Below, piece after piece: positions 6,286-8,603 of a stretch of 8,603 nucleotides of DNA. The position numbers and the translations under genes are program-made. The stretch lies in contig DATLGD010000028.1 of the NCBI GenBank assembly GCA_035540755.1, positions 1 to 8,603 of the forward strand, written 5' to 3'. Each line of letters starts with the position of its first letter. Positions within the stretch are counted from its first letter, which is position 1. The DNA is from DATLGD01 sp035540755. Lineage in GTDB: Bacteria > Actinomycetota > Actinomycetes > Mycobacteriales > SCTD01. The notes under the pieces are model-generated. The model saw only the letters and a list, made by a program, of their open reading frames with translations. It made no database searches and was not told where the DNA came from.

Positions 6286-6322
6286 GGACGACCCCCGCCG
6301 GGGGGGATGGCGGGGGTCGTCC
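6286..6322. terminator. Strong 14-bp hairpin, terminator-like, between divergent genes
   Basis: Arms GGACGACCCCCGCC (6286-6299) and GGCGGGGGTCGTCC (6309-6322) match perfectly over 14 bp around a 9-nt G-rich loop. It looks like an actinobacterial intrinsic terminator without a U-tract. Both flanking genes read away from it, so no annotated transcript ends here. It may insulate divergent promoters, end a small RNA, or act as an attenuator in the tad leader. Confidence 0.6.
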
Positions 6323-6413
6323 AGCTGGGCCCGGCCTCGGGGGGGTGAAGCCGGACTCGCGTGCGGCGCCCACCGGAGCGTGGCGCCTCGAAGGAGGGTC
6401 TGTCCCGGCCTGC

Positions 6414-6428
6414 CAGGTCACAAACCTG
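6414..6428. promoter_or_regulatory. Small palindrome upstream of the HAD-IB promoter (possible operator)
   Basis: CAGGT-CACAA-ACCTG is a perfect inverted repeat with 5-bp arms. Its right end is 22 nt before the TATTCT hexamer, so it abuts the -35 region. A regulator site is possible, but short arms like these can occur by chance. Confidence 0.3.
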
Positions 6429-6450
6429 CGGCCGCAAGATCTCTGCGACC

Positions 6451-6456
6451 TATTCT
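6451..6456 (+). promoter_or_regulatory. -10 box for a leaderless HAD-IB transcript
   Basis: TATTCT fits the actinobacterial TAnnnT -10 consensus and is among the few AT-rich spots here. It ends 6 nt before the GTG at 6463, which places transcription start at or next to the start codon. No Shine-Dalgarno sequence lies at usable distance, which agrees with leaderless translation. The -35 region (about 6428-6433) is poor. Confidence 0.55.
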
Positions 6457-6462
6457 GCGAGC

Positions 6463-7257
6463 GTGACCGGCACCCGGGCCGCGGCCTTCTTCGACCTCGA
6501 CAAGACCGTGATCGCCAAGAGCAGCACGCTGGCCTTCAGCCGGTCGTTCTACCGGGGCGGGCTGGTCAACCGCCGCGCCGTGCTGAAGAGCTCCTACGCC
6601 CAGTTCGTCTACCTGCTGCAGGGCGCCGACGCCGAGCAGATGGACCGGATGCGCGAGTACCTCAAGTCGCTGTGCGCCGGCTGGCCGGTGCAGCAGGTGC
6701 GCGACATCGTCGCCGAGACCCTGCACGAGCTCATCGACCCGCTGGTCTACGGCGAGGCGGTCGCGCTCTTCGACGAGCACCACGCCGCCGGGCGCGACGT
6801 CGTGCTGGTCAGCAGCAGCGGTGAGGAGGTGGTGGGTCCGATCGGCGACATGCTCGGCGTCGACCGAGTGGTGGCGACCCGGATGGTCGTGGAGGACGGC
6901 CGGTACACCGGCGACATCGCGTTCTACGCCTACGGCGAGGGCAAGGCCGTCGCGATGCGCGAGCTCGCCGAGCAGCAGGGCTACGACCTGTCGGCGAGCT
7001 ACGCCTACAGCGACTCCTTCACCGACCTGCCGATGCTCGAGGCGGTCGGCCGCCCGCACGCCGTCAACCCCGACAAGGCGCTGCGCCGGGCGGCCGCCGA
7101 GCGCTCGTGGCCGGTGCTCGACTTCCGGCGCCCGGTGCACGTCAGCCGGCGCCGCGCGCTCCCGACGCCGCCCGGGCCGCCGGCGGTGTACGTCGGCGGG
7201 CTCGCGGTCGGCGCCGGGCTGGCCTGGTGGGCGATGCGGCGCAGCCCGACGACGTGA
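6463..7257 (+). CDS. HAD-IB family phosphatase with C-terminal membrane helix (Rv3661-like)
   Basis: This 264-residue haloacid-dehalogenase hydrolase of subfamily IB (SerB-related, TIGR01490 type) would remove phosphate from a small molecule through an aspartyl-phosphate intermediate. Motif I is FFDLDKT (Asp11 nucleophile, Asp13), motif II VLVSSSGEE (Ser117-119), motif III GEGKAVAM (Lys161) and motif IV YSDSFTDLPML (Asp184, Asp188). Residues 17-100 form the helical cap. After Asp220 a basic stretch (RRPVHVSRRR) leads to a hydrophobic segment (about 241-257, AVYVGGLAVGAGLAWW), a likely membrane anchor. The GTG at 6463 is chosen because it directly precedes the conserved core and a -10 box lies 6 nt before it. 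The frame is open further upstream, but that part reads as non-coding. The gene is divergent from ssd, as Rv3661 is from Rv3660c. The substrate is unknown. Confidence 0.9.
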   Translation: MTGTRAAAFFDLDKTVIAKSSTLAFSRSFYRGGLVNRRAVLKSSYAQFVYLLQGADAEQMDRMREYLKSLCAGWPVQQVRDIVAETLHELIDPLVYGEAVALFDEHHAAGRDVVLVSSSGEEVVGPIGDMLGVDRVVATRMVVEDGRYTGDIAFYAYGEGKAVAMRELAEQQGYDLSASYAYSDSFTDLPMLEAVGRPHAVNPDKALRRAAAERSWPVLDFRRPVHVSRRRALPTPPGPPAVYVGGLAVGAGLAWWAMRRSPTT

Positions 7258-7296
7258 CCCCGGTGCCCGCGGCTACTCGCCGGTAGGGCTTGATCG

Positions 7297-7311
7297 GCCG
7301 GCGCGGCCGGC
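7297..7311. terminator. GC hairpin 39 nt after the HAD-IB stop
   Basis: GCCGGC-GCG-GCCGGC gives a 6-bp stem with a 3-nt loop, the nearest hairpin downstream of the HAD-IB stop. The bases that follow are CGTACAAACAGG, with no T-tract, so termination here is only plausible. Confidence 0.35.
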
Positions 7312-7322
7312 GTACAAACAGG

Positions 7323-7376
7323 GCACGGACCTCCGCCAGCGGGCGGACGATCGCTCCCCCCGACAGGGGTCCGTGC
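7323..7376. ncRNA. Candidate structured RNA or complex terminator in the convergent gap
   Basis: An outer stem GCACGGACC (7323-7331) / GGTCCGTGC (7368-7376) of 9 perfect base pairs encloses an immediately stacked inner hairpin TCCGCC (7332-7337) / GGCGGA (7342-7347) with an AGCG loop, plus a 20-nt single-stranded part with a C6 run. On the minus strand the outer stem is followed by CCTGTTTGTACG, mildly U-rich. It could terminate the minus-strand gene 188 nt after its stop, or be part of a small RNA. I recognise no known riboswitch class. Confidence 0.35.
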
Positions 7377-7496
7377 ACACGAGCAGGGCACCCACGTGCG
7401 ACCAGCCGCGCGAGGCACGTCGAGCGCCACCGGGAGACCGGCGACGGGACGGCGACAGCGACAGCACGCCTGGTAACCCTGCTCCTGCGCACGGCT

Positions 7497-7522
7497 CGGC
7501 GGCCCGCCCCGGCGGGCCGTCG
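7497..7522. terminator. Terminator-like hairpin in the convergent gap
   Basis: GGCCCGCC (7501-7508) and GGCGGGCC (7511-7518) pair perfectly. The stem extends to 12 bp through CGGC/GTCG (7497-7500, 7519-7522) with one G-U pair, which forms only in plus-strand RNA; the minus strand has a C-A mismatch there. This favours a role for plus-strand read-through from the HAD-IB gene, though it is also 42 nt after the minus-strand stop. No T-tract. Confidence 0.5.
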
Positions 7523-7563
7523 TTCCCGTGCGTCCGGGCTCGGGTCCGGGGCGGGAGGCGCGC

Positions 7564-8603
7564 TCAGGGCAGGGGCACCGCCGACACGCCGCCGATGCCG
7601 ACGCCGCCGAACAGCGAGAAGCCCGCGTGGACGCCGTCCGCCCGCTGCCGCACCACCCACACGCGTCCGTCCGCTCCCAGGGCGTAGTAGCGGGCACTGC
7701 CGTCGGCAGCAGCGCTGACGGCGGGCCTGCCGGAGATGCGCCCCGGCACCACCAGGGCCTGGCGGTCCGAGGGGACGTGGAAGGTCGTGAGCGACTCGGA
7801 CCCGGCGTCCCGGCAGGCCAGCGCCAGCAGGCCGGAGGACGCGCCCACCGGACCGGCGCACCCGGCGCTGCTGCGCTGCCGCCACCCGGTCCCGTCCTCG
7901 CGCACCCAGGGCCGGCCATCGGCGCCGAGCACGGCGTAGGCGAACCGCGGCCCGCGGTCGGCCGCGGCGTCCGCCACCGAGGGGCCGGCTCGCAGGATCC
8001 CGCCGAGACCGCTCCACCCGCGGATCACCGGCAGCGCGTCCCGGGTGGAGGGCAGAGGACTGGTGCCGACCCACAACCCGCCGTCCCGACCGGTGCAGGC
8101 GACGGCGAGCGTGCCGGCCGACACCGCGGCAGCCGGCGCTGCACAGTCCGTGCCGGCTGGGCCGAGGGGCGCCCAGGCACGGTCCAGGCTGCGGACCCAC
8201 ACGTTCCGGTCCGACCCCAGGCCGACGAACCACGTGGTCCCGCCGCCGACGACGACGGCGGGCGGGGCCGCCAGCGTCCCACCCAGCGGCCGCCATGTCG
8301 CGTCGCCGCTGGCCACCCACAGCTGCCGGTCGGTGCCGGTCACGGCCACGACGTCACGCACCCCGCCCGGTGGCGCGAGCGGCCGGGCGACGGGGACCTC
8401 GACCGTCTGGACGTCGTCGGCCGACGTCGCCTGTCCAGGCGCACCGGCCCGGACCGCCCGGTCGTGCGAACCGGGTCCCCGGGACGGCGGGAGGTCCTCC
8501 TCCAACCGCAGCGTGGGCAGGCGCTGCCCGGGCCGCACCGGCCCGGCATAGGTGCATCGGCGGTCCCCGCACGACCACCCCGTCCCCGCCCCCCTGCTCG
8601 GCC
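7564..8603 (-). CDS. Second modular surface protein with C-terminal propeller-like domain (5' end outside window)
   Basis: The frame is open from the window edge to the TGA at 7564-7566 (345 codons seen). A GTG at 8538 could be taken as the start, but upstream codons read GAGTGWSCGDRRCTYAGPV and continue into PGQRLPTLRL. This resembles the end of a DUF11-like/Ig-fold repeat, in which a C...CTY.GP..PG..LP.L pattern is usual. The gene therefore very probably starts outside the window. A Pro/Asp-rich linker (about codons 32-78) leads to the same propeller-like module as in the gene at 1-1122: GTD..LWV, LGGTL..PPAV, LGSDRNVWVR, LGPAGT.C and GSARYYALGADGRVWV, with four cysteines at matching spacing (16, 79 and 15 residues against 16, 77 and 15). 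No C-terminal anchor is visible. It is presumably secreted; function unknown, with a binding or adhesive role inferred. Confidence 0.8.
   Translation of the reverse strand, partial: PSRGAGTGWSCGDRRCTYAGPVRPGQRLPTLRLEEDLPPSRGPGSHDRAVRAGAPGQATSADDVQTVEVPVARPLAPPGGVRDVVAVTGTDRQLWVASGDATWRPLGGTLAAPPAVVVGGGTTWFVGLGSDRNVWVRSLDRAWAPLGPAGTDCAAPAAAVSAGTLAVACTGRDGGLWVGTSPLPSTRDALPVIRGWSGLGGILRAGPSVADAAADRGPRFAYAVLGADGRPWVREDGTGWRQRSSAGCAGPVGASSGLLALACRDAGSESLTTFHVPSDRQALVVPGRISGRPAVSAAADGSARYYALGADGRVWVVRQRADGVHAGFSLFGGVGIGGVSAVPLP
7567..8361 (-). repeat. Propeller-like module, copy 2 of an inverted paralogous pair
   Basis: It is homologous to 304-1119 in the opposite orientation, with an exact 20-nt inverted match (8195-8214 to 463-482) covering the codons for the DRNVWV motif. 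The N-terminal architectures differ (DUF11-like here, fibronectin III in copy 1), so the module has been combined with different stalk domains. Confidence 0.85.

Larger units (their letters stand above)
6117..6462. other. Divergent intergenic region between the tad operon and the HAD-IB gene
   Basis: These 346 nt hold no credible gene; the open frames here are Arg/Gly/Pro-rich and have no start signals. They contain the ssd ribosome binding site, a direct repeat GTGGAC-GGC-GTGGAC (6209-6223 region), two strong hairpins (6227-6245 and 6286-6322), an unattached AAGGAGG at 6391-6397 with no start codon at usable distance, a small palindrome (6414-6428) and a -10-like TATTCT just before the HAD start. 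I could not find a convincing promoter for the tad operon. Confidence 0.6.
7258..7563. other. Convergent intergenic region with several hairpins
   Basis: These 306 nt separate the stops of the HAD-IB gene and the second surface-protein gene. I find no tRNA and no frame with both a start signal and protein-like sequence. It contains hairpins at 7297-7311 and 7497-7522, a longer folded element at 7323-7376, and an 8-nt direct repeat CAGGGCAC (7319-7326 and 7384-7391). The gap is far longer than the 49-nt convergent gap at 1123-1171, so it may hold a small RNA or decayed sequence. Confidence 0.55.

Noticed and set aside
6391..6397. Perfect AAGGAGG on the plus strand upstream of the HAD-IB gene
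   Set aside because: No ATG, GTG or TTG lies at 5-12 nt downstream, and the real start is 65 nt away. I treat it as a chance match.
7273..7467. Small minus-strand frame of 64 codons in the convergent gap
   Set aside because: It has a GTG start without a Shine-Dalgarno sequence, and a Ser/Arg-rich product with no recognisable features.
1..8603. CRISPR array, tRNA or rRNA genes, insertion sequence
   Set aside because: No regularly spaced repeats, no tRNA T-arm signature and no transposase-like frame were seen. The inverted homology at the two ends is protein-coding paralogy, not transposon ends.

Overview
The window is very GC-rich DNA, dense with genes that use GTG starts, 4-nt stop/start overlaps and strong GGAGG ribosome binding sites. 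This points to a high-GC actinobacterium. The gene order ssd-tadA-tadB-tadC-DUF4244/flp-tadE-tadE-like, with a divergent HAD-IB hydrolase, matches the block I recall from Mycobacterium tuberculosis (Rv3661 / Rv3660c to Rv3654c). A Geodermatophilaceae-like host (Blastococcus, Geodermatophilus, Modestobacter) is my guess from composition and style; nothing here proves the genus.

Layout. At 1-1122 (+) is the 3' part of a modular surface protein: fibronectin type III repeats followed by a C-terminal propeller-like domain. A 9-bp hairpin at 1140-1166 separates it from the convergent tad operon. The operon runs leftward from 6116 to 1172: Ssd/CpaE-like ATPase (5013-6116), TadA secretion ATPase (3838-5016), TadB (3113-3841) and TadC (2320-3072) inner-membrane platform proteins, a 76-residue Flp-type prepilin of the DUF4244 family (1941-2171), a TadE-like pseudopilin (1519-1938) and an Rv3654c-like TadE/TadG-type protein (1172-1522). 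A 346-nt divergent gap (6117-6462) holds two strong hairpins and the likely leaderless promoter of a HAD-IB phosphatase (6463-7257, +). A 306-nt convergent gap (7258-7563) holds several hairpins and no convincing gene. At 7564-8603 (-) is a second surface protein, cut by the window end, whose C-terminal propeller-like domain is a clear paralogue of the one at 1-1122.

How it works together. TadA should power assembly of Flp subunits through TadB/TadC, with TadE-type proteins as minor pilins and Ssd as a localisation or regulatory ATPase. Prepilin peptidase is not in the window. Most junctions in the operon are translationally coupled. The two exceptions carry RNA structure: tadB-tadC has a hairpin that buries the tadC Shine-Dalgarno sequence, and tadC-flp has a 148-nt leader with three inverted repeats.

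The least explained parts are the paired propeller-type surface proteins bracketing the pilus locus in opposite orientation, and the structured non-coding gaps.
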